Positions 14,906 to 34,480 are shown, counted from the first letter of the stretch. The stretch is DNA of 64,000 nt from Spirodela intermedia (GCA_902729315.2 LR746274.1:8833940-8897939), one strand, 5' to 3'. A program made the numbers and translations. Notes: generated by a model from the letters alone, not told the origin.

Positions 14906-16400
14906 AGCATTAAATACACAATATTTTGATGAAATGATTATAAGACCAATTAACAGATAAAATTATACTTTAATCTTAACATGATATATAATACTATGCA
15001 TGAATGTTAAAATATTAAAATATTAAAATATTTTAAGATATATCAAAGTATTACTTTAAATGTTAAAATAAGAATTTATTGAACCCAAAATGCTGAATTC
15101 ACTTGGTTGATTTCACCGTATGAATTATTATATTTTGATACTGCTGTGAAAATTATTAATATTTACATAACGAGACAAAGCAAGAAAATGAGTGATTAGG
15201 GCACCAAAATCAAGAAGAATTCATGAAGCAAAAATATGAATATCAAAAATTACTCCATCTATTATGTACCCATGATAGCACACCATTATCTTTTAACGAT
15301 TATGACATTGAATTAATTGGAGGAATTCAAATCATTCAGACAAAGTTTTCTTAATATACTGATTATAACTTAGAAAATATTTTTAAATATAATGAATCAT
15401 TCAAAAAATGGTTACATACTGAAATAGTGATCCAAAGTTTTCATATGGTTTTTTTAATTGGAAAAAAAATTATATTACAATTTTATCTCAATATCTATTA
15501 TAGTTCTGATATAACACTATTCAAAGCATATTAAACCTGACATGCACTGAATATTATCGGTTACTTTAACTAAGCCCTGTATTGGCTACACATGAATATA
15601 TTCGAGTCCTTTAAAGATATCATATTGATTACTAAGTCGTTCAATTTTTTGCTTATTTTTGGTAAAATAAACTTTGGGAGATTGTGAAAATCTAGGAAGA
15701 CCTTCAAACCTGATTTCTCTGTAAATACTAAATATTTTCAATGGGTGATTAGTTTAGAGAAATCATCTCAATTTCTTCTATGACCTCAAGTGAGTTATTT
15801 TATGGAAAGTCTTGAGCAAAATATAAAGGTACTACTATTATTTTATGGAAAGTCCTCATTTGAGTTATTTTAGGTTCACTAAGTCAATGAAATGATGAGT
15901 TATCATCTAGCATTCAAGATTTCTCCTTAAGTAGATTCAAGCAGATACAGCATGTGCATTTTATTAGTATCATCTTGAGAAGAAGACAACAAAAACTTAA
16001 GTCTCAAATAGCATCCTCTTCATCAAAATTTTCAAACACTTCTCAAGGCAATACAATATGTGAGAAACATCTCATGGTGAAATTATTTCTTATTATTTGT
16101 GAGATAAATTTGTGTTTAATATTCTTTAGTTACTTGAATTTATTGATATGCTGTTGGTTTCATGTAGTCCTGAATCTAGAAGAAACTTTTAGAGAAAAAT
16201 TATGAAGGAGCTGAACTCATAAATCAACAACTTAGATTGAAATGCTTAATCGAGCAGAATCCAAGAATAAGGTTATTCTTGGAGAGTGGACATAGGTGGA
16301 TGATAAAATCACTTAAAACATCTACAAGCCTCTCACTGATAAATCTAGGAAAATCATTGCTGACTTAGGATTGGAAGAAGATGGTTTAATATGTCATCTT
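14905..16400. mobile_element. unclassified insert in the CRK-A 3' flank
   Basis: About 1.5 kb absent from the equivalent flank of psi-D and CRK-E, so probably an insertion. It is strongly AT-rich but holds coding-like stretches without stops on the + strand, for example about 50 codons at 15198-15355 and about 55 at 15358-15534. These suggest an eroded element with open frames. I could not match them to reverse transcriptase, integrase, transposase or a viral protein, so no class is given. Confidence 0.35.
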
Positions 16401-17300
16401 TAGGGACCTTTGAGACTCATAAAGGGAAACACAAACAACTTTGTAAACCATCAAATCGAGTTCATTTTATTTTCTCTCTCCTCTAATCTCTCTCCTATCT
16501 TCTCTTCCTCTCTCTTCTCTCTTTTTATATTGTATTACTGCTTCCCTACTCAATAACATGATTATTCATAGCAGCGTCTCCGAATGTGATCACGATTTTG
16601 ACGCTTTGTCCTTGTCTTCCATGGTGGGAAGATTCAATGGAGGAGATTCTGAGAATCTGATGGCTCGCCACCATTGTCATACATTTCCTTCCCCTGAATT
16701 TGTCCTTGGACAACTATCTCTTGTAGTGAACTCAATTAATTCCCCCACTCAAGATCCATGGTTATGTGTCCATGTTCAATGGCTCAACTCCATTACAGCC
16801 AAATACTTTCATTGATGAGATAGAAGTACATTGGCCAAACTTAGATTCCATTGCTTGGGAAAGAGAACCAACCAAATGGTTCTTTCATGACTCATATCAT
16901 CTTTTAAAGGGCCCTTCGTCCCATTGGTGGTTGGTTAAAATCAAACTTTGTTTGGGATGCTTTGGTTAGAACCTTTACATCTATCTTCGACTCTTAGAAT
17001 ATGTAGCAACGCATCAAACTACATGTCTGACGTCACATGATTCATGCATGAGAATGTACAATGTATCAAACCAGTTGTTGATGAACTCACCATGATTGAC
17101 GAACCGATGGCCAGCTATTATGATCTTTTGAAGTAGTTCTAATAAAATTGGGACCAAGTATGAGACCTTCATCTCTAGTATTACCACTCATATAAAGTCA
17201 CTAAATCTGGAAGATGCCCTTATATATCTTATTGCACATGAGACAATCAAGGCACAATTATAATATTTTGAGCATCATTAGGTCAAAGTTGCCACTACAA
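16400..17300 (+). mobile_element. Copia-like 5' end and gag relic
   Basis: Begins with the AAACCATCAAAT..AGTTCATTTTATTT phrase seen after every well-preserved CRK copy, then a pyrimidine-rich stretch, a degenerate primer-binding-like site, an ATG at 16558 and gag-like text (PNTFIDEIEVHWPNLDS) full of stops. The equivalent segments after CRK-C, psi-D and CRK-E show it was carried along with the duplications. The gag assignment rests on general resemblance and should be searched. Confidence 0.45.
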
Positions 17301-19280
17301 ATCATTATGAGAGTGGAGGTTGTGTGGGGATGAACATCATGGGCGTGATAGTGCAAGGCAGTACAAACCATGTTGTCAGATCTATCTTTGGTCCCAAATT
17401 TGCAACATAGATCTATGAATGTCAGTGACGTAATCAGATCTACAGTTAATTGCTTACCACTCACATCTCCCCATATACAACTCATCCAACTATTTATGTG
17501 ACCACTAGTAGCTTTTTACCCACATTGAATTCAATACATTTGTCAAGGCATTGAGCATTGTCGTATCCTGATAATGACATTACTTGCTACATTACCTTGG
17601 TTATAAAATATCACTTTGGTTGCTCTTCTCACTTTAAATATTTATAAATTGTATTCAAAATAAGAATTAAAGTTGAATTTTGGAGAATCTAAGTCCCCAC
17701 ATCGATGATAGTTCATATCAGTATCAATTTTTGTTCCAAATAAGTTATTAAAATAAAAAAAATAAAAACAAAATCTCCACATTTTAACGTCCTTTAATGC
17801 TCAATGATGTTGTAACCAAGTTTTAAGATTTGAATCTTCTAGCTTTGATGTGTGCCTATGTTAAGAATTGATTCAAGACTATCCTTGCACAGTTATTCAA
17901 CAAAAGTGGCGGAGGAAATAGCAAACATAAGTAATAATAAAGGACAAAAAATAGGAGTGGGGAGAGAAGGTACGACCACTGGCGAGGAGATCATGCTGAG
18001 GATAAAATAGAAAAACGATTTAAGTTGAATTCGTATAAAAAATTAATAATGTTTCCAAATAAATAGACGAAGATTATAATATAACTCCTAAAAATAAAAC
18101 TAAAACACTAATTATTCATTAACAGAGTTCCTTTGGCAGTAGCCAAATGGGAAAATAATTTCAATTTGAATCCTTCTAAAAATCGAGTAATCTATAAAAC
18201 CAAAGTGGATTTGAATGATCTTAATCATGTTAAATTTCCCCAGGAAAATTTAAATCAGCTTGTGTACCACCAAGAATGAGTATTGTTGAGGTACAAAAGT
18301 TGAATGAAAAGTCGATTGAAAATGATAAAAAGAATGATTAAAAAAATTAATCTTGTCATCTTCTGTCAGTCAAAAGATAGATTAAGAAAAAGAAAAAAAG
18401 AAAAAAAAGAAAATCGAATTTCTAAGCACCTCTTGTTGCTTTGCTCACCAGTCAGCCAAATACAAAGTACTGGAAAATGAACGTGAAATCGAATATTCTC
18501 AATTGCATGTTAAAACACAGAAAAAAATATGAGTGAAACATCTTCTATTGGTACGAAGGTGTATATAGCTTATCAGGAAGCAACTGTATCAAATTAACAT
18601 GTTGAACCAACGTGTTAATGGAGTAAAATTGTCACCCCCTTGATCATGGTATTGCTTACTTGAAAATCTGGAAGCTCAACTAATTTTCTAACATACACAT
18701 TCCTGCTCTTGTGTGATATGATTAACTAAAATCCAAAGGGAACCATAATTCCTAGATGAGTACATGAATTTAAAATATCGGCAATAGATAGGGTCTCTTA
18801 TGTTGTTGGCCCCATAGATAGTACTGGTGGCATATAAAGTAGAAGTGATTCCAAGTCAAGCTTGGATAAGTTTGGCAACTTCATTTTCAGAGAAAGAGGA
18901 CAACACTTGAGAGGTGGTTAGCAGAATTTCAGCTGTGCGGATGCTCTTTTCTGGCATTAATCGATATGATATGATCTGTCTACATATAAGAATATTACTA
19001 CGAAAAAAATATTAAGCTTTACTATTTTTTTCATTGTTTATTTTTTTGAAGGCAATAAAATTCGATATTTCAATAAGAGATCAGTGAAACTTCAGATGAA
19101 AATTATGTAGCATTAATGGGTCATATTAAGCAAGAACCGCCACCTAGCCTGAACCAAATGTGAATTCAATTTATTTTGCCCAGCCAGATGTTTGAGATGT
19201 CATGCATAAAAAACTGCAAAAAGATGACCCTTGGCATGATTGAGTTATTGACATGTACCATTTTTGTATCTTTTGTGTAC
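17300..19280. other. intergenic repeats, no gene recognised
   Basis: AT-rich. 17640-17870 resembles 49330-49530 (AAGAATTAAAGTT, then TTATTAAAATAAA, then CAATGATGTTGTAACCAAGTT), so it is a dispersed repeat. 18775-18900 resembles 57500-57640 and 62520-62660 (GGGTCTCTT.TGTTGTTGG, then GTTTGGCAACTTCATTTTCA). No start, DUF26 or transmembrane exon for the pseudogene that follows could be found here. Confidence 0.5.
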
Positions 19281-19284
19281 TTTG

Positions 19285-20335
19285 GAAGGACCAATTGGTG
19301 CAAGTGATGGAGAGGAAAATGCTTCCGTTGGTTCTTCACCATCTGACTTCGCAACACTAAGGTCTCCTATGAACTTTTCTAATCAGAATTGTCTTCGTGA
19401 AGGAGCTTTTGTTGTTTCCTCTAACGTATCTCCAGCTGAATTAAAAATAATATATTCAAGGTAGCAGTGAACCGACTTTCTTTACTTGCGAATGCTTTTG
19501 GTCATTAAAATGTGGGCTGTGGGTGTCCCTTGTGCAGACGGGTGGCCAAATGGTCAACAGGATGGTTGTGTAGGGTCTATCGAGAAATTCCAGACAGGGG
19601 ATTCAACAATTGACGCACGAAGTTCATCTGGTCCCCAAATTCCTGCACCCCAATCTAGTAAGACTGATGGGATGTTGCCTGCAGGAGGAAGAGGAGCTGT
19701 TAGTGTATGATTACCCGCCAAATAAAAGGCCTGACCGATTCCTTTTTTTGGTCTGCTTCTATCTCCTTATTTCTCTAAATCTTTTTCTGGTATCTTTCAG
19801 TTCCATTTTGGTTTTGCTCATCCAAATGGCACCCTCCACCAACTTGGTCACCTTTTACGAGCCTCGAGTGATACGAAAATGGTTTTCAAGGCTTTTATCA
19901 TGCGGATTCGTTATTTCCATGTTTTTACGCAAGATCTTGTTAAATCGAAAGAACTGAATGGGGAAGATAACAGAAAGAGTCCCCTGGGATCTCCTTTATT
20001 CCACGAGTATTCTCGTCTGAAAATTATTCACAGCGACTTGGAAGCTGTCAACATCTTTATGGACGATAGCATCAATCCCCTTTCAGGTAAAGATCCCCCA
20101 TTAAGATGGCCTCATTGTGTGTGCACACGAACACAAGTGGTTGACTTGAACGAGGGGAGTGTGCTGCAAAGTGTTAGAGAGAGGCTTGGCCAACTGTTCT
20201 TCAGATTATTAAGTGTTGAAGCGTGTCTACATTGTGCTTCCGTGAGCACGAAGTGACGCAAAAGGGCGACCAAATGTGTCGTCGGTCGTCCTCATGCTCA
20301 GCGGCAACTCAGCCTAGCTGCCCATTCATTTCTGC
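19285..20335 (+). pseudogene. psi-B: divergent receptor-kinase pseudogene
   Basis: Only kinase-type exons 3, 4, 5 and 7 can be recognised. Exon 3 is near 19285-19420 (ASVGSSPSDFATLRSPMNFS, with the glycine loop decayed to LREGAFVV). Exon 4 is near 19610-19750 (HEVHLVPKFLHPNLVRLMG then CCLQEEEELLVYDYPPNK). Exon 5 is near 19930-20085, with the catalytic loop changed to HSDLEAVN. Exon 7 is near 20215-20320 (RPNVSSVVLMLSG then a stop). The Lys of the ATP site, the HRD Arg and DFG are missing or unrecognisable, and frames are broken. Its LMGCCLQEEEELL text differs from [13 protein letters not shown] in the other copies, so it derives from an older lineage of the cluster. Confidence 0.75.
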
Positions 20336-20339
20336 GGCG

Positions 20340-21230
20340 ATCATGTCCTCACAGGAGCAATTTATTTCATATAGAATCCAACCGCATACCATGGTTTCTC
20401 CTCGATGCATCCACATTATCTCCTCCTTTATTCTATGCGGGCCTGAAGGGCAGACCAAACCTTCTCAAGGTTTGGCAAGTGAGTGCACGACTTGGAGTCT
20501 ACAACTGCGGCTAGTGACCCATACGGTGCCTTCTTCTCTCCTGATTTAAAGCCAGCCATTCTTTTTACGGCTGGAAGAGATTCCCATTTACGTTGTGGAC
20601 ATGGAAGACTGATGCAGTACGATCCAGCTCCCCATCACTTGAAGAAGGAGAAGCCATTCAAAACAGAGAACTGGAGACACGCGACGTGGGGGATGTGGAT
20701 CTCACTGAGGAATCAACCGTCTGTGCGCTCACGTCATTTAGGAGCCGTTTTTCTTTACATCTTGCTGTTTCAATTACTAATTGAGACCATAAATTGGCCG
20801 GAAGACCTCTATTTGGGACAATGCATTTTAAAGTTAAAGCGTAGCTTGCTTATCAGATCATTTGATCCCGTCGCCCCGGCTTGGGTTGGTCGGAGAACCC
20901 CGCCACTCCCAGTCTGGAGTTTCTCCTTCCATCTCTTTGATGTCGGCTTGTCCTCACTTTCGCCGTACTCACAGCAGCCTCCTGCCATCCTTGTAGGCTG
21001 CCACCGTTCCCCCGTCCACTCGCCGCTGCCATCGAGCCACTTCACTGATTGCCAAGACACTTCGTCAACAGTCAACACAACTGGCCAATAGTCAACCCTA
21101 TCATCCAAGGCTCAAGGCTTTAGTATATTTTCCTCACTTTCTCTACTTCATTTGTTTATTTAATATATTCTTGCTACAGTTACCTGAGAGACCACAGGAT
21201 AGCCACCTTATGTGTTCGGATGACATGTTA
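20340..21230. other. intergenic; long open frame without known domain
   Basis: A 202-codon + frame at 20483-21091 and an overlapping minus frame at 20809-21108 cross this moderately GC-rich stretch. Neither shows a domain, signal peptide or repeat that I recognise, and both overlap the decayed end of psi-B. I treat them as chance or as transposon sequence. Confidence 0.35.
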
Positions 21231-21235
21231 ATATT

Positions 21236-21560
21236 AATGTGCTGAAGTCAGCTATGACGATGTGCTGAAGAAGTCACTGGGGGGTAGTAGAAGGATGATG
21301 GGACCCGGCTGATCTTCAGCAGGCCAGTCGGGACGGAGATTAGGCTGATAGCCCTTTGCGTTGTTCCTGTTTCAAGGGGTAGCTCGTCGAGTGTCTGATG
21401 AACATCAAAGAAAGTTGGTTGGTGAGCATATAACACGCTATACTATGAATTAATTTAGGATCTACAAGCTGACTGATAAGCTCAGCCCACCCCCCTACCC
21501 CTTCCAATATAAACCAAACAGAGCGAGCGAGGAGCGAAAGAGAGAGAGAGAGAGAGAGAG
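21236..21560 (-). repeat. R2 fragment, inverted
   Basis: The reverse complement matches 6780-7010: GAGCTTATCAGTC, GTATAG...ATATGCTCACCA, GATG.CCATCAGACA, CCTTGAA.CAG, GATCA.CCGGGT and TACTACCC. It is followed by an AG run (21538-21560). Inverted orientation relative to the CRK genes suggests local rearrangement. Confidence 0.55.
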
Positions 21561-22230
21561 GATGGAGATCTACTGGGAGAAGAAAGCTCTTCAATCCAAG
21601 CTTGGAGGAGGACCCGAAAAGCTGCCCACCGATAGCCAGGACCGGAGGAGGAGATGGTCTGAGTGAGAAAGGGGATGCAAACCAGAGGGACCAGACAAGG
21701 CCCTTAGACGTCGGCCTCCCACTCCCGAGCCTCGATTAAAGACCCGCTATCGTCAATCATGGGAGAGATTCAGAGAAGAGGAAAGAACACACAGCAAGCC
21801 CCACCCTTCCCCCCACCCCCTTTCTAACCTCGCTATTGACAGAAAGGTGCCTCTGGACTATACCTGCGAGGACTAGTCCCCTCCACCTCTCAGGTTATTC
21901 CTGCCCCAAACGCGAGCTCTGCTGGTGTAGCGAAGGTGACAACACCTTCTGAGGGCGGAGTTGGGGCTGCTGGAGGCGCTCGCACGTGCTCTAGGTTCTG
22001 GCAGGAGGAGGGGCTTCTCCTTCCAATCGAATCCAAGGGAGATCTGGAGGGCCGAACAAGTGCCTGCCACGGGGCGGAAGACGGGCATCTGGGTGAGCTC
22101 CTGTCCGTAGCTTCAAGAACGGGTCTTCTCTAGCATTAAACAATACCCTTGATTGATTAAGCTCAGCTATCCTAAGATAAACCCAATTCAGTCCCAAACA
22201 CCACTCTAGGGACTTAGTAAACATAGCTGA
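21560..22230. other. GC-moderate intergenic stretch, no gene recognised
   Basis: Several short overlapping frames on both strands and no recognisable domain. It lies between the inverted R2 and inverted R5 pieces and may belong to the same inverted block. Confidence 0.35.
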
Positions 22231-22760
22231 TCCAACCCACTTGGCAGCATTCAGCAAGAGTGATTGGATTGGCCATGTTGACCCTAATACAGATAGGAAT
22301 GGGCTACTTGATCATCCTGAATCAGATCGGCTACCACACATCCCAATCTTTCATTATCAATTTACTATTGATAATAATAATAATAATATTTCAGGATCAA
22401 AATGGGCCTTATTGGAGAGCCCAATTGGAGATTGAGAAAGCCGGGCCTTGGGGATACTGACCGAGCTTATGTGGGTTTCTGGGCTGGAACAAGGAAGTCA
22501 AACTGGCCGCTCATAAATAATCTTTGGGCTGCATAACCGTCGACCCCTGGCACGTGATCGAGCAAAGTTTAGGAGTTCCGAGGGGCATATTAATAAATGC
22601 CCCATCACCGAGGTGGCCGGAGTAGGAAGGAGAAAAGGGAGCTGCAACTGCCGCCACGTTGACTGGTAACGTCGCCGGTTGGGTCGGCGGACGGAGGAGA
22701 GAGAATCGCCGCTACAACACAGAGTCAACCCAGCCGAAGCTCTGGCTAACCCGGGCTTCT
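22230..22760 (-). repeat. R5 copy, inverted
   Basis: The reverse complement contains the landmarks of the 5440-6030 copy: GGATTGGCCATG (as CATGGCCGATCC there), GATGATCAAGT, the AATAAT run near 22375, CATTTAT.AATATGCCCCTCGGA near 22580 and CTTCCTACTCCGG near 22620. Together with the inverted R2 to its left it marks an inverted segment of CRK 5' flank. Confidence 0.6.
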
Positions 22761-23610
22761 TTCACCCTATTTTCTTCCCTTATCTTAATCTTACTTTCAT
22801 TTAAAACTGTTATTGTATTTGTTTTTATTCGTCCTTTGCCGTTTCTATTCATCAAAGATCGTGATTTTTCTCATGTCGGCAATAAACCTTCTATCAGGCC
22901 CGAGTTGTTCCTTCTTCTGGTGATTTTCTCCATTTTCTACAGTGTTTTTCCTTTCTATGTCCTGTCCAATCTCTTCCCTAGTTCTTACCTTTTGGTTTTC
23001 AAACCATTCCGCATTTTTTATTTTTCTCTTGCCAACTATCCCGTTTTCGCTCGCAGTTCTGGTGTTAAGCTTCTCTCTTCTTTATCATTCTTTTCCTTTT
23101 TTTCCAATTTTTTTTTCACTCCTCCCGTGTCTTTCCCTTCTTTATCTCCCCCTTTGAATCATTTTTCATTTGTTTTCTTGACAATCTTCTTCTTCCCTTT
23201 TGTTGGCTCTCTCTCCTACCAGCGGAACCTCCATTCCGTGAACAAGAACTCTCTCGCAGTCGTAATTTTTCCTTTTTATTTATTTATCTCTTCCTCTCTC
23301 TCTCTCACTTGTCACTACTGACTATTTATCTCTTCCACCCTTTGACCGGTGAGTTCTTTCCTTTTTCCCGTCACACTATTCTCTCTCCTATCGCCCCGCT
23401 TTACTCTCTCCTATTATCCTCTCTCTCTCTGCTATCGCCCATCTCTCTCTCCTAACGCCATGTCTATCTCCTATTGCCTTATTTGTCTCTCTCATATCGT
23501 CCTCTCTGTCTCTTACTCTCCCGTCCGTCCTCATTTTCTCTTCTCTCTCCGACACAAAAGATCCTCTTTGCAGTGCTCTCTCTTTCTCTCTCTCTTTCTC
23601 TCTCTATGAT
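22760..23610. repeat. pyrimidine-rich low-complexity tract
   Basis: About 850 bp dominated by T and C on the + strand, ending in CT-rich runs near 23572-23607. The 220-codon frame at 22659-23321 is Phe/Leu/Ser-rich because of this composition and is not accepted as a gene. Confidence 0.7.
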
Positions 23611-24660
23611 TGGTCATTATTTCTGTGGGCGGAGCATATTCACTATTGAAAACCTTTGATATATGTTATAATACCTATAAACTCCAAGGCTCTTTCCATC
23701 AAATTTACTTAAGAATATTGAATTCCCTTGGTGTTTCCCTCCAAATTATTCCCGTCCTTCTTCCAACAGTGTCAATGATAACCCATAATCCTGAAGACCT
23801 AACTGACATTCCCCCTTTCTCTCTCTCTCTCGCTCTCGGATTAGTGCATATTGATGACAACTCTGTATCTGAGTTCCAGCGCCTGCTTTCCTTCCAACAT
23901 TGCTATCAGAAGAACACTCAGAGCATGGCAGTGACGGCATCGCCTCTCTCTCTCTCTGTCAGTGTCTCTCTGTCTCTCTCTGTCGCTCGCTCTCGGATTG
24001 GTGCATATTGCGGACAGCTCTGTATCTGAATTCCAGCACCGGTTTTCCTTGCAACGTGGTTATCTGAAGAACACTCAAAGCATGCCAGTGACGGCATCGC
24101 CTCTCTCTTTCTGTGTTTAGCTAATATTGTGTGGCGGGGGGAGGGGGTCGGGGCTGAGCTTATTATTCGCAATAGAGACTATAGTTTGTATTTTTGTTTT
24201 TGTCTTCTTTTCGCTCTTGTTCCTGTTCTTCTCCTTCTTGTTCTTGTTCTTGTTCTTGTTCTTGTTCCTCTCCTTCGTCTTGTTCTTGTTCTTGTTCCTC
24301 TTCTTCGTCATCATCATCATCGTCGTCATCGTCATTATCATCTTAATTTATTTGACAAATCGGATAAGGAAACTGGTTCTTGGCTGCTACGTTTTTACGA
24401 ATGGGAGAGGACCCATCAACTTTATATTAATTAGACGTCCTTTTCTTGATGGATGGAATGAACTTGCTGTCTGGGTTCCTCTATAATAAGCTATCTTGAA
24501 TGAACCACGTTAAGGTCAACCGGGTTGGTTGGTGGGACAAAATGAAAAGTTTTTTTTAACCGCCATTGTGAATCATAAATTCAGAATGAACCAGCGTTGA
24601 CAAAATATCCAACGCAATGCGCAAGTCATTTGTCGGCCCAAGTTACGTCGCTTAGGATAA
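23595..24660 (+). repeat. R2 copy upstream of CRK-C, with TTGTTC repeats
   Basis: Same order as R2 at 6360: GCATATTCACTATTGAAA, AAGAATATTGAATTC, CAACAGTGTCAATG, then CT-rich pieces repeated two or three times (GCTATC.GAAGAACACTCA at about 23902 and 24058). 24220-24300 is a run of imperfect CTTGTT repeats, followed by a CATCAT/CGTCGT run at about 24307-24345. Confidence 0.65.
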
Positions 24661-24694
24661 TATCGGCACGCGTGAGCCGAATAAACCAAGGACG

Positions 24695-24900
24695 TTATCA
24701 TATAGAACCTGAACTCGATGGGCATCTGGCTCAGTTACAGAAACGGCACACCGGCTGCACAAAGTCAACGGGAACCGTGTGGGCCATGCGGAGGGCTCGG
24801 TTCGGTGGCGGACTAAGGCAGACAATACGACCATTAATATTAAAATATAAAGATGTCGTTTTCAATGGCCCTGCGTCTCTGTCTTATGATATGTCTCGTC
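24695..24900 (+). promoter_or_regulatory. CRK-C promoter block
   Basis: Contains CTCGATGGGCATCTGGCTCA, an AAAGTCAACGG W-box (24763-24768), ACCGTGTGGGCCATGCGGAG, TGGCGGACTAAG, and a TATAAA at about 24846-24851, 120 bp before the start codon. Equivalent blocks precede CRK-A, psi-G, CRK-H and the psi-I fusion, so this is the ancestral CRK promoter of the cluster. Further GTCAA or TTGAC cores lie at 24514-24519 and 24597-24601. Confidence 0.65.
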
Positions 24901-24970
24901 TCAATTTAGTCATTCACCCTCCATTTTCTTTCCACTTCTCTCTTCTCTGGCGGAGCACGGCGCTCCGCCC

Positions 24971-28483
<3,513 letters not shown>

Positions 28484-29390
28484 CGCACCGGCTATCAAAT
28501 CAGACAGCACCACATTGGATCCTCACCAGTATCCTTGTCAATCCCTCACCTGTCTCTTCTTTATCCTCCTAATTGTTTTAACTAGAACATGCAACTGTGA
28601 AAATTGTGAACACAACATCTTTGATTGTAAAAGTGACGTAACGCCCTCTTGAGAAATGGTCGCTTGATTGATTGATGCTCACAGAAGGAGTTTTGCATCT
28701 GTGAGGAATAATCACGTTGTAAGAAACGGATAGTCTAAGTAATGACACTTTTTTCATCATCGGGGCCCTCTAAGACTGCTTCAAAAGGAGACTCCAGTAC
28801 CTTTATAAACCATTATTAAATCATCTTACCTCACTTCGTTTTCTCATCTCTCTCTTCTTGTCTGTTATTATTTCTCTATTATCCCTATCTCCTCTTCCTT
28901 TAAATTGTATTAGATCTTCCTTGGTGTGCAACATAACGATCCATGGCACCACTTAGAAATGTGATGCCGTTTTATTCCTTCAATTCATCATCCACTCAAG
29001 AGCCACTGTTATATGTCCATGATCGATGGGTCTAATCTGCCACCGCTAACTATTTTCACTGATGAGAAGAAGTACAACGGCTAGACTTAGAATTCAACAC
29101 TTGAGAAAGAATCAACCAAATGACTCTTTCATAACTTATTTAATTACTTTAAAGCCCCACTTACCATTGGTGGATGATTATAACATCCTGAACGGTGTTT
29201 GGGATGCTTTAGTTAGAGTCTTTGCATCTTGCTTCAAGTCTCAAATTCGACAACCATGAACAAAGCTACATGCCTTATTTCATGACATGCCATTCCTTTA
29301 CATGAATGTCCAATCTATCAAGACAATTGCTGATGAATTAGTTGGTCCTAAGATAGCTTGATGAATCAAGATGAGAGGGGTGAATTAATT
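28484..29390 (+). mobile_element. CRK-C 3' flank with Copia-like 5' end relic
   Basis: 28484-28760 is the family 3' flank. From about 28790 the AGGAGACTCCAGTACCTTTA phrase, pyrimidine-rich stretch and ATG-led gag-like text (28943 onward; codons around 29062-29259) match the segments after psi-D and CRK-E. Stops break every frame. Confidence 0.45.
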
Positions 29391-30800
29391 TCTATTCGTT
29401 GTTCCAATTAACTACAATAATTAACCATTTTAACATTCTAATTACATCTCTAAATTAATATTTGAATTAGAGATAATTATGAATAATGAGGACACAAGAT
29501 TTTAGAGTGATTTGGCCAGACTCTTTTTGCTTATATCAACTTCTAAGAAATACTAGTTTTCCATCATAATACACTCGATTTGACTATGATCAAGAGCCCT
29601 TTACATCACTAGACTTCGCAGGTTTGTGATCACTTTATGTAGAACCTTAACCTACTAGTACTAGATTTCTATCTATAGGCACAAAGCCAGTGTCTCAACA
29701 ACCAATATAGTTGTGTTTCCAACAGACCCACAAATGGTTCAATTTATTTGCATATATTAGTTACAAGAAGAATAAGTGATCAATTTTTAATGGGGTTATC
29801 ACCACCCTCAAGATGTCATTTGATGTGCTGAGTTATTGAAGTATTTGATAATAGTTGGGGCTCAAGGATGGTGTTTGAGATTCTGATTGACAGGCACAAT
29901 ATGTAATCTTCAAAGAATCCACCACCATCTAAAAGCTGTCTTATTTCTCAATGGGCAAACTGTTCCCTATTATGGTGATGTTAACAGACCCCTTTTTGGC
30001 CTGTGTCAAGTCTAATGATTAGGCTTAGGTGAGCCTTAGTGAGCCATGTTCAGCTTTTGGAAAAAAGAGAAAAGTAACTGTAAAAATTTTAAAAATGATA
30101 ATTCTTTTACACTTTTTTACACTTTTTAAAATGATAAAAGTTTAAAAGAGAAAAGATAATTCTTTTTAAGATCAGTTTGCCGTAGATTATTCACACACAT
30201 GTATCTATGACACATTTACTCAACTAAAGTAACATGTCTTACTTGATGGGCCAAACTTCTACAGTATTTTACCCTTGGGTGAAAATATTATTTATCTTTT
30301 AATGTCAGTAACAATTGTGTGCCTTAATTTCTCTATAACTTATTGTATACAGCTCATCAAGAGATCTTCCTAATTGTTTGTCATATGCCTATGTTTCTAC
30401 AATCATTTGAGACAATAAATGAAACCATTAACACTTGTCCATATAGTAATCACATATTTATCTGAAATATAATCTCATTTCATTTCTACCTATTTGTCTT
30501 TAGTATTTTTATCCACGATGGGCATTGAGTTGGCACAAGATATTCATATAGTCAAGATTCTTAGTTTGACTCCTATATCATGTGAAGTTATAGTAATTTA
30601 ATCATCATCCTTCCTTTTCCCAGAATTACTTCCCGCATTCAGTATGCTATGGAGTTGTCAGAGTAAATTCCCACATGAGCAGAGCACCTGCGGGGTTGGA
30701 AATTGCGCGTCACTTCCAGCGACGGCTATGCAGCCAAGAAGTGTTTAGGTGCGTCCCATTTAGGCTGCTTGTGTCAACAAACAAGTTCACGCACAATCAG
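29390..30800. other. AT-rich intergenic stretch
   Basis: The first part (AGAGGGGTGAATTAATTTCTA near 29376) resembles 41390-41500 after CRK-E, so it belongs to the old 3' flank. The text GAGTGATTTGGCCAGACTC near 29506 is of a type common in plant retroelements. No gene recognised. Confidence 0.4.
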
Positions 30801-31039
30801 TCATTATCAATCTATTATGGGGCTCCCCAATAAAGCACATTTGATAATCTTATATTATTATTATTATTAAAAAGATAATGATATTTTATCCTCAACAATT
30901 GGTCCGTGAGACCGATCAATATTAATAACAAGGAAAACGTTTGATCTCCACTCTCTTGCTGTTCATGATTGGGATTTACGGTAAGCCGATCCTGTTCATG
31001 ATGATCAAGTTGTCTATTGTGCTCTGTATTGGGATTAGC
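30800..31039 (+). repeat. R5 fragment fused to psi-D exon 1
   Basis: Shows the R5 landmarks CAATCTATTATGGGGCTCCC, TTATTATTATTATTA, TATCCTCAACAATTGGTCC, CATGATGATCAAGTTGT and CTGTATTGGGATTAGC. At about 31039/31040 it changes directly to CRK exon 1 (GAGGTCCCCGACAGG). An ATG at 30941 is in frame with the CRK text, so R5 supplies a hydrophobic N-terminus of about 33 residues in place of the lost signal peptide; this looks fortuitous. Confidence 0.65.

Positions 31040-34480
<3,441 letters not shown>

Noticed and set aside
20483-21091. 202-codon + frame as a possible gene
   Set aside because: No domain, no homologous copy in the window, and it starts in the decayed tail of psi-B. Left as unassigned.
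22659-23321. 220-codon + frame rich in Phe, Leu and Ser
   Set aside because: Lies in a pyrimidine-rich low-complexity tract; the composition alone explains the hydrophobic, membrane-like text.
24117-24486. Lys/Asn-rich and Leu/Val-rich frames on both strands
   Set aside because: Products of the CTTGTT and CATCAT microsatellite runs.
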